Positions 53,141-60,658 of a stretch of 64,000 nt of DNA are shown here, one piece after another (the first letter of the stretch is position 1; every line of letters begins with the position of its first letter). Source of the DNA: Pantoea agglomerans NBRC 102470 (GTDB lineage: Bacteria; Pseudomonadota; Gammaproteobacteria; Enterobacterales; Enterobacteriaceae); the NCBI RefSeq assembly GCF_001598475.1, contig NZ_BCZA01000001.1, forward strand, positions 558,001-622,000, given 5' to 3'. The notes beneath the pieces were generated by a model. The model searched no databases, was not told the origin of the DNA, and was given only the letters and a program-made list of their open reading frames with translations. A program made the translations under genes and the position numbers.

Positions 53141-53156
53141 TGTGAACATATTCACG
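53141..53156. promoter_or_regulatory. CRP site upstream of the enolase-superfamily operon
   Basis: TGTGAACATATTCACG matches 9 of 10 consensus positions. It lies about 90 nt before the KdgR box, on the non-coding side of the 346-nt spacer 53003-53348. A weaker half site follows at 53171. Confidence 0.65.
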
Positions 53157-53310
53157 AAAGCTGACCGTTTTGTGAGCAGCGACACGCTGCGCTTTTTCCT
53201 CTCAAGGGATCTCTTTAAGCGGAACTCCGCCAGTTAACCCCGCCGCAAAAAACATTTAACCGGATGACTTCCCCTGACCGCTGTTTTAGGTGATAGTAAC
53301 GCCGCTTTAC

Positions 53311-53329
53311 ATTAATAATTCTCATTATC
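53311..53329. promoter_or_regulatory. Fur box upstream of the iron-type binding protein
   Basis: ATTAATAATTCTCATTATC; on the minus strand it matches 15 of 19 positions of the Fur consensus GATAATGATAATCATTATC. It lies 20 nt before the ATG at 53349, where Fur would block transcription in iron-rich cells. Confidence 0.75.
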
Positions 53330-53348
53330 ATTTGTGCGGGTTTTTACA

Positions 53349-54464
53349 ATGAAAAAATGGTTTTTAGCGCTGGGGCTGCTCACGCTGGCAGGGACGGCTT
53401 CGGCCAAATTGATTACCGATGTCGCAGGCCGTCAGGTCGAGGTGCCGCAGGAGGCAAAACGCATCATTCTGGGTGAGGGCCGTCAGATGTATCTGCTGGC
53501 GGCATTTGATACTGATGCCCCATTTAAACGGGTGATTGGCTGGCGTGACGACTTCCCGAAAGCGGACTGGGACGGTTATCAGGCTTACGAAAAACGCTAT
53601 CCGGAAATTAAAAAATTACCGACCTTTGGCGGGGCGAAAGATGGCACTTTCAACGTCGAGCAGGCGTTAACCCTGAAGCCCGATCTGGTGCTGATGAATC
53701 TGGAATCTAAAGCCGCCACCGATGAAGGCAAGCTGATTGAAAAACTGCAGGCAGTAGGCGTGCCGGTGGTGTTTATCGATTTCCGCGAAGCGCCGATGGT
53801 GAATGCTGAGAAAAGTATCCGCATCATGGGCGAACTGGTGAACAAACCGGCGCGTGCCCAGGAAATTATCACCTTCCGCCAGCAGCAGATTGACCTTGTC
53901 ACCTCGCGTCTGAAGAACTTTACCGGCTACCGCCCGAAAGTGATGATTGACCGTGCAGGCGGCTACAGCGACGAGTGCTGCATGTCGTTTGGCAATGAAA
54001 ACTTTGGTCAGATGGTTGAGATTGCGGGCGGTCGTAACATCGCTAAAGATCTGATCCCTGGCACCTTCGGCACCGTTAACCCGGAACAGATTATCGCCAG
54101 CCAGCCGGATGTGGTGGTGGTGACCGGCGCTAACTGGAAGAATTACAATACCGTGGGCAAATGGGTCGGCGTCGGTCCGGGTGCCAATGTCACCGAGGCT
54201 ACCGCGCGTCTTAAGGGGCTGATGATGCGCGATGCCTTTAAAACCTTGCCGGTGGCGCACAACGGCAATGTCCACGCCATCTGGCATCAGTTCTACGACA
54301 GCCCTTACCAGTTTGTGGCTATCCAGGCGCTGGCGAAATGGCTGCATCCCGATCTGTTTGCCGATCTGGATCCGGACGCCACCTTCCGCACGTTCCACGA
54401 GAAGTTCCTGCCGCTGCCTTATCAGCCAGGATACTGGGTCACTTTACCCGCTGATAAACCCTGA
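53349..54464 (+). CDS. FecB/BtuF-like siderophore or metal-chelate periplasmic binding protein
   Basis: 371 residues with signal peptide MKKWFLALGLLTLAGTASA. It has the type III cluster A-8 fold: TDVAGRQVEVPQEAKRIILGEG at the N-terminus, PDLVLMNLES, and VNPEQIIASQPDVVVVTG. Length is greater than FhuD or FecB (about 300). A Fur box precedes it. No permease or ATPase lies nearby, so it may use a transporter elsewhere. A weak match to BtuF-type cannot be excluded. Confidence 0.8.
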   Translation: MKKWFLALGLLTLAGTASAKLITDVAGRQVEVPQEAKRIILGEGRQMYLLAAFDTDAPFKRVIGWRDDFPKADWDGYQAYEKRYPEIKKLPTFGGAKDGTFNVEQALTLKPDLVLMNLESKAATDEGKLIEKLQAVGVPVVFIDFREAPMVNAEKSIRIMGELVNKPARAQEIITFRQQQIDLVTSRLKNFTGYRPKVMIDRAGGYSDECCMSFGNENFGQMVEIAGGRNIAKDLIPGTFGTVNPEQIIASQPDVVVVTGANWKNYNTVGKWVGVGPGANVTEATARLKGLMMRDAFKTLPVAHNGNVHAIWHQFYDSPYQFVAIQALAKWLHPDLFADLDPDATFRTFHEKFLPLPYQPGYWVTLPADKP

Positions 54465-54629
54465 CTGACCGGCGATGACAGGGACGTCATCCGCCTGATT
54501 TGCAATTCCTCCCGAATAAACCCTCTGTTTCTCTTCAGATTTACTAATCTTTTACAGGCGCGGAGTCAGTTGCTCTGAGCAGCGCGACGTCTGACGCGGT
54601 CCGCATTCACGTTAAAAATGGAGAGAAAC

Positions 54630-55037
54630 ATGCGCAATACCCTGGGAAGATCGGCCTTTGCCGTGACGCTGTACGCTCTGCTGGAGCCGGTGCCGCTGGG
54701 CTTTTTTGTCGCGGCCTGGCTGTTCGATATTCTCTATAGCCAGACCTTTGTGCTGTTCTGGACGGATGCCGCAGGCTGGCTGATTGCGCTGGGACTGATA
54801 CTGGCGATTGTGCCACGACTCATCGCGCTGGTCTATCTGTTCCGCGGCAGTGACAGTGCGGAAAAGAGTCATTTCTGGCTCTGGCTGGTGGCGATTGTGA
54901 TCGCTATCGTCAATGCGTTTATTCACAGCCGTGATGCCGCCGCTGTCATCCCGCTGGGCGTGACGCTTTCGACGCTGGTGGTAGCGCTGCTGCTGCTGGC
55001 GAATGTGCAACTTGCGTTACGTCAGCGTAGCGCTTAA
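54630..55037 (+). CDS. DUF2231-like membrane protein, 135 residues
   Basis: Four hydrophobic segments (AFAVTLYALLEPVPLGFFVAAWLF, WLIALGLILAIVPRLIALVYLF, WLWLVAIVIAIVNAFI, LGVTLSTLVVALLLLANV). The ATG at 54630 has GGAGAG 4-9 nt upstream; the ATG at 54618 is inside that signal. It precedes a sorbosone-dehydrogenase-like gene by 12 nt, a pairing often seen, so it may be an electron-transfer membrane partner. Confidence 0.72.
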   Translation: MRNTLGRSAFAVTLYALLEPVPLGFFVAAWLFDILYSQTFVLFWTDAAGWLIALGLILAIVPRLIALVYLFRGSDSAEKSHFWLWLVAIVIAIVNAFIHSRDAAAVIPLGVTLSTLVVALLLLANVQLALRQRSA

Positions 55038-55049
55038 GGAGGAGCCACC

Positions 55050-56351
55050 ATGAAGATACCGCATAAAACGTTGCTCGCGCTTACCCTGACAGCACTACTG
55101 GCAGGCTGTGATGATGGTGCGCTGGTCGATCCGCAGAAGCAGATCGGACCGAATCCCGAACTGCCGCAGGCACAGAACTTCTTTATGCCGCCGATGCAGG
55201 TGCCGGAAGGCACGCCGTGGAAAGCGGGCGAAATGCCAAAAGTGGCTGACGGGCTGAAAATCGAAAAGATCGCTGACAATCTGCAGCATCCGCGTCAGGT
55301 TTATGTGCTGCCGAATAACGATGTGCTGGTGGCGGAATCCAACGGCCCGGCCAAACCCACCACCCGGCCTAAACAGCTGATTATGGGCATTGTGCAGAAA
55401 GCGTCAGGTAAGGGCGGCGCTGGCGGCAACCGGATTACGCTGCTGCGCAACGTCAATGGCAAATGGGAGCAGCACCGCTTTATTGAGAATCTGCACTCGC
55501 CGTTTGGTATGCAGCTGATTGGCAATACCCTTTACGTCGCGAATGCTGACAGCCTGGTGAAGTTCCCCTATCGCGAAGGGGAGACGGAGATCCGCACCGC
55601 GCCTGAAGAGGTGACGGAACTGCCGGGTGGGCCGATTAACCACCACTGGACCAAAGCGCTGTTGGCCAGCCCCGATGGCAGCAAGCTCTATGTGGGTGTC
55701 GGCTCCAACAGTAACGTCACCGAGAACGGCATTGGCGCAGAGTATCGCCGCGCCGCAGTGCTGGAAGTGGACGCGGCCAGCGGTGCCAGCCGGATCTACG
55801 CCAGCGGATTGCGCAATCCGACCGGCTTACAGTGGGAACCGCAGAGCGGAAAACTGTGGGCCATCGTCAATGAACGTGATGAAATCGGCTCCGATCTGGT
55901 GCCTGACTACATGACCTCAGTGCAGGACAAAGGCTTCTATGGCTGGCCCTACAGCTACTTTGGTCAGCATGTGGATACCCGTGCCGAACCGCAGCGTCCC
56001 GATCTGGTTGAGAAAGCGATTAAGCCTGATTATGCCCTGAGTTCGCATGTCGCTCCGCTGGGGCTGCTGTTCTACGGCGCAGATAACATGCCGCAATACC
56101 AGGGCGGTGCGTTTATCAGTGAGCATGGCAGCTGGAACCGTACGCCGCTGAATGGCTACAAAGTGGTGTGGGTGAAATTTGAAAACGGCAAGCCGGTGGG
56201 TCAGCCGCAGACGGTGGTCTCGGGCTTCCTGACGGACGACGAAAAGCAGGTGCGTGGATTACCGGTCGGTCTGGCCAGCGACAAACAGGGCGGTGTCCTG
56301 ATTGCTGACGATGCGGGTAATACCGTGTGGCGAATCAGCGCCGCGAAGTAA
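55050..56351 (+). CDS. Sorbosone-dehydrogenase-like beta-propeller lipoprotein
   Basis: 433 residues, with lipobox LLAGC at residues 16-20. It is a six-bladed PQQ-type beta-propeller (GSDH/sorbosone dehydrogenase family): LQHPRQVYVLPNNDVLVAES, NLHSPFGMQLIGNTLYVAN, GLRNPTGLQWEPQSGKLWAIVNERDEIG and AFISEHGSWNRTPLNGYKVVWV. The His/Arg/Glu active-site region SEHGSWNR is kept. It would be anchored in the outer membrane, facing the periplasm, and may use PQQ from the pqq operon; that is inference. It ends at a strong hairpin. Confidence 0.85.
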   Translation: MKIPHKTLLALTLTALLAGCDDGALVDPQKQIGPNPELPQAQNFFMPPMQVPEGTPWKAGEMPKVADGLKIEKIADNLQHPRQVYVLPNNDVLVAESNGPAKPTTRPKQLIMGIVQKASGKGGAGGNRITLLRNVNGKWEQHRFIENLHSPFGMQLIGNTLYVANADSLVKFPYREGETEIRTAPEEVTELPGGPINHHWTKALLASPDGSKLYVGVGSNSNVTENGIGAEYRRAAVLEVDAASGASRIYASGLRNPTGLQWEPQSGKLWAIVNERDEIGSDLVPDYMTSVQDKGFYGWPYSYFGQHVDTRAEPQRPDLVEKAIKPDYALSSHVAPLGLLFYGADNMPQYQGGAFISEHGSWNRTPLNGYKVVWVKFENGKPVGQPQTVVSGFLTDDEKQVRGLPVGLASDKQGGVLIADDAGNTVWRISAAK

Positions 56352-56382
56352 GCATTGCGCTGTTTTTTTAAGCAGAAAGCAG

Positions 56383-56480
56383 GCATAAAAAAAGGATTTG
56401 GCATTTCGCCAAATCCTTTATTTTTTGTTCGCTACCCGGCTGGTAACCGCGCTGCGAACGAGGTGCTCAGCACTCTCCAC
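56383..56480 (-). ncRNA. istR: Candidate IstR-1-like antisense sRNA, about 97 nt
   Basis: On the minus strand a sigma-70 promoter TTGAAA (56516-56511), 17-nt spacer, TACAAT (56493-56488) points left; start is likely near 56480. The first bases GTGGAGAG then GCTGAGC would be single-stranded and complementary to the toxin mRNA leader at 56659-56677. It ends at the terminator at 56384-56403. This matches the position and logic of E. coli IstR-1. No expression evidence is available. Confidence 0.75.
56384..56426. terminator. Bidirectional terminator: sorbosone-type gene (+) and IstR-like RNA (-)
   Basis: 12-bp stem AAAGGATTTGGC / GCCAAATCCTTT with loop ATTTC. T run TTATTTTTT on the + strand; on the minus strand the stem is followed by seven T residues. 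It can end both convergent transcripts. Confidence 0.9.
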
Positions 56481-56530
56481 AAACAAGATTGTAAAATGTG
56501 CGGCTAAGGATTTCAAGTTTCGCCAAAATG

Positions 56531-56546
56531 CTGTATGTTTATACAG
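56531..56546. promoter_or_regulatory. LexA (SOS) box upstream of the toxin
   Basis: CTGTATGTTTATACAG has the invariant CTGT-N8-ACAG, flanked by TG and GT. It matches an SOS operator and is expected to repress the toxin transcript until DNA damage. It lies between the sRNA promoter and the toxin leader, as in tisB/istR. Confidence 0.88.
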
Positions 56547-56658
56547 GTGTTGAGTGTTGAGCATCGCCTCATTGTCGACTGGCCGCTCCCAGGGGCACGG
56601 TTTTAAAATCCCGGCAGGCATCAGGTGGTGCTGGCCTGTGGCTTTAACCATGAGTGCC

Positions 56659-56677
56659 GCTCAGCTCTCTCCACAAA
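56659..56677 (+). promoter_or_regulatory. Antisense target (standby) site in the toxin leader
   Basis: GCTCAGCTCTCTCCACAAA occurs here and, with one change (T to A), at 56465-56483 inside the sRNA gene, so the sRNA is complementary in 18 of 19 positions. It is 80 nt before the toxin ATG. In tisB the sRNA binds a ribosome standby site about 100 nt upstream in the same way. Confidence 0.75.
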
Positions 56678-56757
56678 GATGTGCTTAGGCGCCCGGCGGG
56701 TAGAGTCAAAGCCCTGGTTGCCGAACAGCGCGCTCCTGTAAAAGGAGAAGGAAAGTG

Positions 56758-56847
56758 ATGGAACTGACTAAGCTGATTCTGGATCTTATCCGGGTCATCT
56801 TGCAGATCATCGTTGCCCTTATGCAACTGACCGGTCACGCAGGTTAA
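56758..56847 (+). CDS. tisB: TisB-like type I toxin, 29-residue hydrophobic peptide
   Basis: ATG at 56758, with AGGAG and AAGGAAAG upstream, to the TAA at 56847; it is too short for a usual gene call. The peptide begins MELTKLILDLIRVILQIIVA, a membrane-spanning amphipathic helix with Lys and Arg on one face, the same length and type as TisB. A LexA box and an antisense sRNA locus precede it and a terminator follows. It would depolarise the inner membrane after SOS induction. Sequence identity to TisB is low, so the name rests mainly on architecture. Confidence 0.8.
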   Translation: MELTKLILDLIRVILQIIVALMQLTGHAG

Positions 56848-56861
56848 CCGGAACTTGAAAC

Positions 56862-56890
56862 AAGGCGGAGCTAACCACTCCGCCTTTTTT
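56862..56890 (+). terminator. Terminator of the TisB-like gene
   Basis: AAGGCGGAG / CTCCGCCTT stem with a 7-nt loop and six T residues. Confidence 0.9.
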
Positions 56891-56977
56891 CTTTGTCAAT
56901 TCTCTGTCATCGGAGGCGGGTAAGGTGGTGCGGCAAAGCTCGCCGCCGGGGCGCTGCTTATCCAGACCGGGAGTTTT

Positions 56978-57610
56978 ATGTCCATTGCCGCCGTTATGCC
57001 CGCCCGATTAGCGCACACCTGGATTGATGAGAGTGTGAAGATGCGCGAAACCACTGTGGGTCAGCAGTGTGAGATCCTGGCGCACAGCACGCTGGAGTAT
57101 AGCGAGCTGGGTGACTTCTCCTATGTCGGCGAACACTGCTGCCTGGCCGATACCCAGGTGGGGCGCTTCTGCGCCATTGCTAATCAGGTGCGCATTGGCG
57201 CGCCGAATCATCCTATGGACCGCGCCTCCCAGCATCGCTTTACCTACTGCCCGGAGTATTACCACCCCGACGCCCGACGCGATCAGGGTTTCTTTTCCGC
57301 CCGTCGCGCCGATCGGGTGATAATCGGTCACGATGTGTGGATAGGTCACGGCGTAATTGTGCTGCCTGGCGTCACCATTGGTGATGGTGCGGTGCTGGCT
57401 GCGGGTGCAGTCGTGACGAAAAACGTCGCGCCCTACAGCGTAGTGGGTGGTGTTCCGGCCAGGCCACTGCGGGTGCGCTTTACACCGGCTATCGCCGCCC
57501 GTCTCCAGCGCATTGCCTGGTGGAACTGGCCGCTGGAGAAACTGCTGGCGAATCTGCCCGATTTTCAGCACGGTGACATCGAAGCGTTCTGCCAGCGGCA
57601 CGGTGCATAG
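56978..57610 (+). CDS. Hexapeptide-repeat acetyltransferase (phosphonate-metabolism type)
   Basis: 210 residues with left-handed beta-helix repeats (IGHDVWIGHGVIVLPGVTIGDGAVLAAGAVVTKNVAPYSVVGGVPARPLR, about 120-165) and a C-terminal helix. The segment VRIGAPNHPMDRASQHRFTY is shared with the PhnO-neighbour/TIGR03308 class. The His in IGHDVWIG is the likely catalytic residue. No phn gene is near, so the acceptor substrate is unknown. The next gene on the right is convergent. Confidence 0.82.
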   Translation: MSIAAVMPARLAHTWIDESVKMRETTVGQQCEILAHSTLEYSELGDFSYVGEHCCLADTQVGRFCAIANQVRIGAPNHPMDRASQHRFTYCPEYYHPDARRDQGFFSARRADRVIIGHDVWIGHGVIVLPGVTIGDGAVLAAGAVVTKNVAPYSVVGGVPARPLRVRFTPAIAARLQRIAWWNWPLEKLLANLPDFQHGDIEAFCQRHGA

Positions 57611-57626
57611 CCACCCCACGGCGCCG

Positions 57627-58511
57627 TCAGCCGGTTTGTACGCCGAAATAGCGCACAACCCGCTGGCCATAGAGCCCGACGGCCAGTCCGGCGACGATCA
57701 GCAGCAGCGCGGCGATTTTCTGAGGTGAAACCGTTTCGCCAAATATCGCCACTGAACCCAGGATGCCGAACACCGGTACCAGCAGCGACAGTGGCGCGAC
57801 CGTTGAAACCGGATAGTGTTTCAGCAGCCAGTTCCACACCCAGTAGCCCAGCAGGGTATTGGGATAGACCTGAAACAGTATCGACAACACCGCCTTCACA
57901 TCCAGCTGAGTGAAGAGTGCGTGATAGCCCGCGCTGCCATTGACCAGCCCGTCCAGCAGGAAGAGTGGAATGGGTGCAAAGGCGCTCGACCAGACCAGAA
58001 AAGCAAAAACCTGCCGGGTGCCCGCTTTTTTATTGATGATATTGGCAATACTCCATGCGACCGCGCCTGCCAGCACCAGCAGCATGCCGGAAAACGTCAC
58101 CGAACCATCGGTAATGAAAAAAATGCTCAGCAGACCGGCGCAGGCCAGCGCACACCCGGCGATCTGATAGCGGCTGAGACGCTCTTTAAATACCCAGCCA
58201 CCGAGCAGCAGCGTGAAGAAGGCGCTGAACTGCAGCAGCAGCGAGGCGATGCCCGCCGACAGTCCGGTTTTAATCCCCAGATTCACCAGACCCCACAGGC
58301 CAATCCCGAAGACCAGGCCATAGCTGATCAGGTAGCGCCACGGCACGTCCGGTTTCTTAATAAAGAACAACGCTGGCAGGGCGCAGAGCGTAAAGCGGAT
58401 ACCTGCCAGGATAAACGGGTCGACCGCCTGCAGGCCGAGCTTGATAACCGAAAAGTTAACCCCCCAGATGGCGGTGATCATGACGGCGAGCAGCAGATGC
58501 GTTAATTTCAT
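57627..58511 (-). CDS. eamA: EamA-family (DMT) transporter, EamA-like
   Basis: 294 residues, about 10 helices in two EamA repeats. The start at MKLTHLLLAVMITAIWGVNF (58511) matches the E. coli EamA N-terminus; the longer frame has no signal. LVPVFGILGSVAIFGE (about 230) is typical. EamA exports O-acetylserine and cysteine. It starts inside the stop of the MFS gene (4-nt overlap) and shares its operon. Confidence 0.8.
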   Translation of the reverse strand: MKLTHLLLAVMITAIWGVNFSVIKLGLQAVDPFILAGIRFTLCALPALFFIKKPDVPWRYLISYGLVFGIGLWGLVNLGIKTGLSAGIASLLLQFSAFFTLLLGGWVFKERLSRYQIAGCALACAGLLSIFFITDGSVTFSGMLLVLAGAVAWSIANIINKKAGTRQVFAFLVWSSAFAPIPLFLLDGLVNGSAGYHALFTQLDVKAVLSILFQVYPNTLLGYWVWNWLLKHYPVSTVAPLSLLVPVFGILGSVAIFGETVSPQKIAALLLIVAGLAVGLYGQRVVRYFGVQTG

Positions 58512-59719
58512 GATTGACGTACTCCGGACCAGCAGAGAAAGGCAGAGGCACTGACCGCTGCACCGGCATAGCAGACAGCCTGCCATCCCCAGTGTGTATA
58601 AAGCTGAGTGGCGGCGATGGCCCCCAGCGCACTGCCCAGCGAGTAAAAGCACATATAGGCCCCCACCAGACGACTTGCCGCCTCGGGTCGGGCGGCCACG
58701 ATCAGGCTCTGATTAATCACATGTACCGTCTGGACGGCGAAATCGAGCAGGATCACCCCGAAAATCAGCAACAGCAACGAGGTGTGAAGCGCGGCTATCG
58801 GCAGCCAGGAGAAGGTCAGCAACGCCAGGGCTAAGCCAGTGGCACGCTGCCCCAGGCCCAGGTCAGCCCATGCGCCTGCTCTGGAGGCCGCCAGCGCACC
58901 GGCAATTCCGGCCAGGCCGAACATCCCGGTCTGGGTGTGTGACAGTGACAGGGCGGTAAGTGGCAGAACCATCGAAGACCAGAGCATACTGAAGACCGCA
59001 AAAATCAGCAGCGCCAGGATCCCGCGTCTGCGCAACTGCGGTTCCGTGAGGAAGAGACGGAAAACGGACAGTAAGAGGTGAGGATAAGATGTGCGCCGCG
59101 TCTGAACTGCTGTGGCGGGCAGCACTTTCGCCAGGATGAGCGAGATCAGGAGTAACAGGCAGGCAGCCGTCAGATAGACCGCCCGCCAGCCCGCCAGGTC
59201 AGCAATCATCCCGGAAACAAACCGCGCCAGCAGGATGCCGATCACGATGCCACTGGTCACGCTACCCACCACCTGTCCGCGCTGTTCTGGCGATGCCAGC
59301 ATGGCGGCCCACGCCACCATTAGCTGCGTGACCACCGCCATTAATCCCACCAGCAGCATTGCGCAGAGCAGCGTCATCAGGTCTGGCGCAACCGCAGCAG
59401 TGATTAACGCCAGCACGGAAAGCAGCAACTGGGTAATCACCAGTTTTTTGCGGTTCACGCAGTCGCCCAGCGGCACCAGAAAGACCAGCCCGAGGGCGTA
59501 GCCGCTCTGCGTAGCCGTTACCACTGTGCCAATGGTGCCGGTGGAAACCTGCAGGCTGGCGGCGATCGACTCCAGCAGAGGCTGTGCCGAGTAAACATTG
59601 GCGACCGCCAGCGCAGAGGTGAGTGAGAAAAAAAAGATCATCCGGGACGAGAGCACCGGGATCGCGGCTGGGGGCGAATCGGCTTCAGGATCACGCATCT
59701 TGCCAATCGTACAGGTCAT
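58508..59719 (-). CDS. Major facilitator transporter (YnfM-like), 403 residues
   Basis: 12-helix MFS with VYSAQPLLESIAASLQVSTGTIGTV and PLGDCVNRKKLV (signature A region) near residue 80. AAGGAAAGC precedes the ATG at about 7 nt. It is cotranscribed with EamA and divergent from an HxlR regulator, implying small-molecule export induced by it. No substrate is visible. Confidence 0.8.
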   Translation of the reverse strand: MTCTIGKMRDPEADSPPAAIPVLSSRMIFFFSLTSALAVANVYSAQPLLESIAASLQVSTGTIGTVVTATQSGYALGLVFLVPLGDCVNRKKLVITQLLLSVLALITAAVAPDLMTLLCAMLLVGLMAVVTQLMVAWAAMLASPEQRGQVVGSVTSGIVIGILLARFVSGMIADLAGWRAVYLTAACLLLLISLILAKVLPATAVQTRRTSYPHLLLSVFRLFLTEPQLRRRGILALLIFAVFSMLWSSMVLPLTALSLSHTQTGMFGLAGIAGALAASRAGAWADLGLGQRATGLALALLTFSWLPIAALHTSLLLLIFGVILLDFAVQTVHVINQSLIVAARPEAASRLVGAYMCFYSLGSALGAIAATQLYTHWGWQAVCYAGAAVSASAFLCWSGVRQS

Positions 59720-59848
59720 GTTGCTTTCCTTTCTGGTTTTTATTTGAAACTGGATTGGCGATATCTTTAACCGGGCTGGTTTTTTTTTGCAACTTCTTTT
59801 CGGAGTGGCTAAACTGCCATCATGAGACAGGCAGCGTGAGAGAAGAGC

Positions 59849-60304
59849 ATGGCTAAGCAGGAATCCCTGAGAACCAGCGAGTGTCCGGTCGCCAGAACCC
59901 TGGAGTCGATAGGTGAGCGCTGGTGCATGATGATCTTGCGTGAAGCCTTTGATGACGTCCGCAGATTCAGTGACTTCCAGCGGAATTTGGGGCTGGCGAA
60001 AAATATCCTGGCGTCACGCCTGAAGCAGCTGGTGGAGATAGGGGTGTTTGAGATTGCGCCTGCCTCCGACGGCAGCGCCTACAGCGAATATGTCCTGACC
60101 GAAAGAGGCCGTTCGCTGTTTCCGGTTGTGGTCGCGATGCGCCAGTGGGGCGAGCGTTACCTGTTTGAGAAGGGCGAAACCCACTCCGTGCTGCTGGATA
60201 ATGCGGAAGGAAAGCCGCTGCCACGCCTGGAGGTTATCTCTTCACAGGGGCAAAAACTGGAACCGGCCGACTGTCATCGTCAGCGGGTAGTGGCTAAAGG
60301 GTAA
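59849..60304 (+). CDS. HxlR-family winged-helix regulator, 151 residues
   Basis: ECPVARTLESIGERWCMMILREAFDDVRRFSDFQRNLGLAKNILASRLKQLVEIGVFEI (about residues 9-67) is the classic HxlR HTH with Cys-Pro at the start. It probably controls the divergent MFS/EamA operon across a 129-nt spacer. The conserved Cys near residue 11 may sense aldehydes or oxidants in relatives. Confidence 0.85.
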   Translation: MAKQESLRTSECPVARTLESIGERWCMMILREAFDDVRRFSDFQRNLGLAKNILASRLKQLVEIGVFEIAPASDGSAYSEYVLTERGRSLFPVVVAMRQWGERYLFEKGETHSVLLDNAEGKPLPRLEVISSQGQKLEPADCHRQRVVAKG

Positions 60305-60658
60305 CCGTCAGGGTTTTTCCTCTTCCGCACACTCTGAAACTGACAGGCCTGACATCGTACGCGTTACCCGATCATCGCTGTCGCCTGTAGCGGTGATCGA
60401 ACAAAATGCCTTACTCCCGTTTTACGCCCCGCCATAAGGGCGTTATCCCCCGGAAACAGGTCCCCGCGCTCCCTCATCCTTTCCTGCCCCATCATGACAG
60501 GCCTGTCGATATCATCACATTTTCCAATGACCGGTTGCCTTGTAACTTCCCGATGCGCATGACAATATCGCTGCTTGTATAGACATGTACTCTCAACCCT
60601 GGATTGGGCAAATCACGCTTTCAGTCAACACGTCTCTCACTGTTCCAGCGAGGAATCT
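60305..60658 (+). promoter_or_regulatory. 354-nt region upstream of the NCS1 permease
   Basis: No supported gene. A CTTGTATAGACATGTAC near 60573-60589 resembles HutC/GntR-type palindromes. Two near-repeats of GACAGGCCTG (60341-60350 and 60498-60507) occur. Function unproven. Confidence 0.35.

Noticed and set aside
60573-60589. HutC-like palindrome as a histidine-utilisation operator
   Set aside because: Only a partial palindrome and no hut genes are present; kept as a weak note in the intergenic entry.
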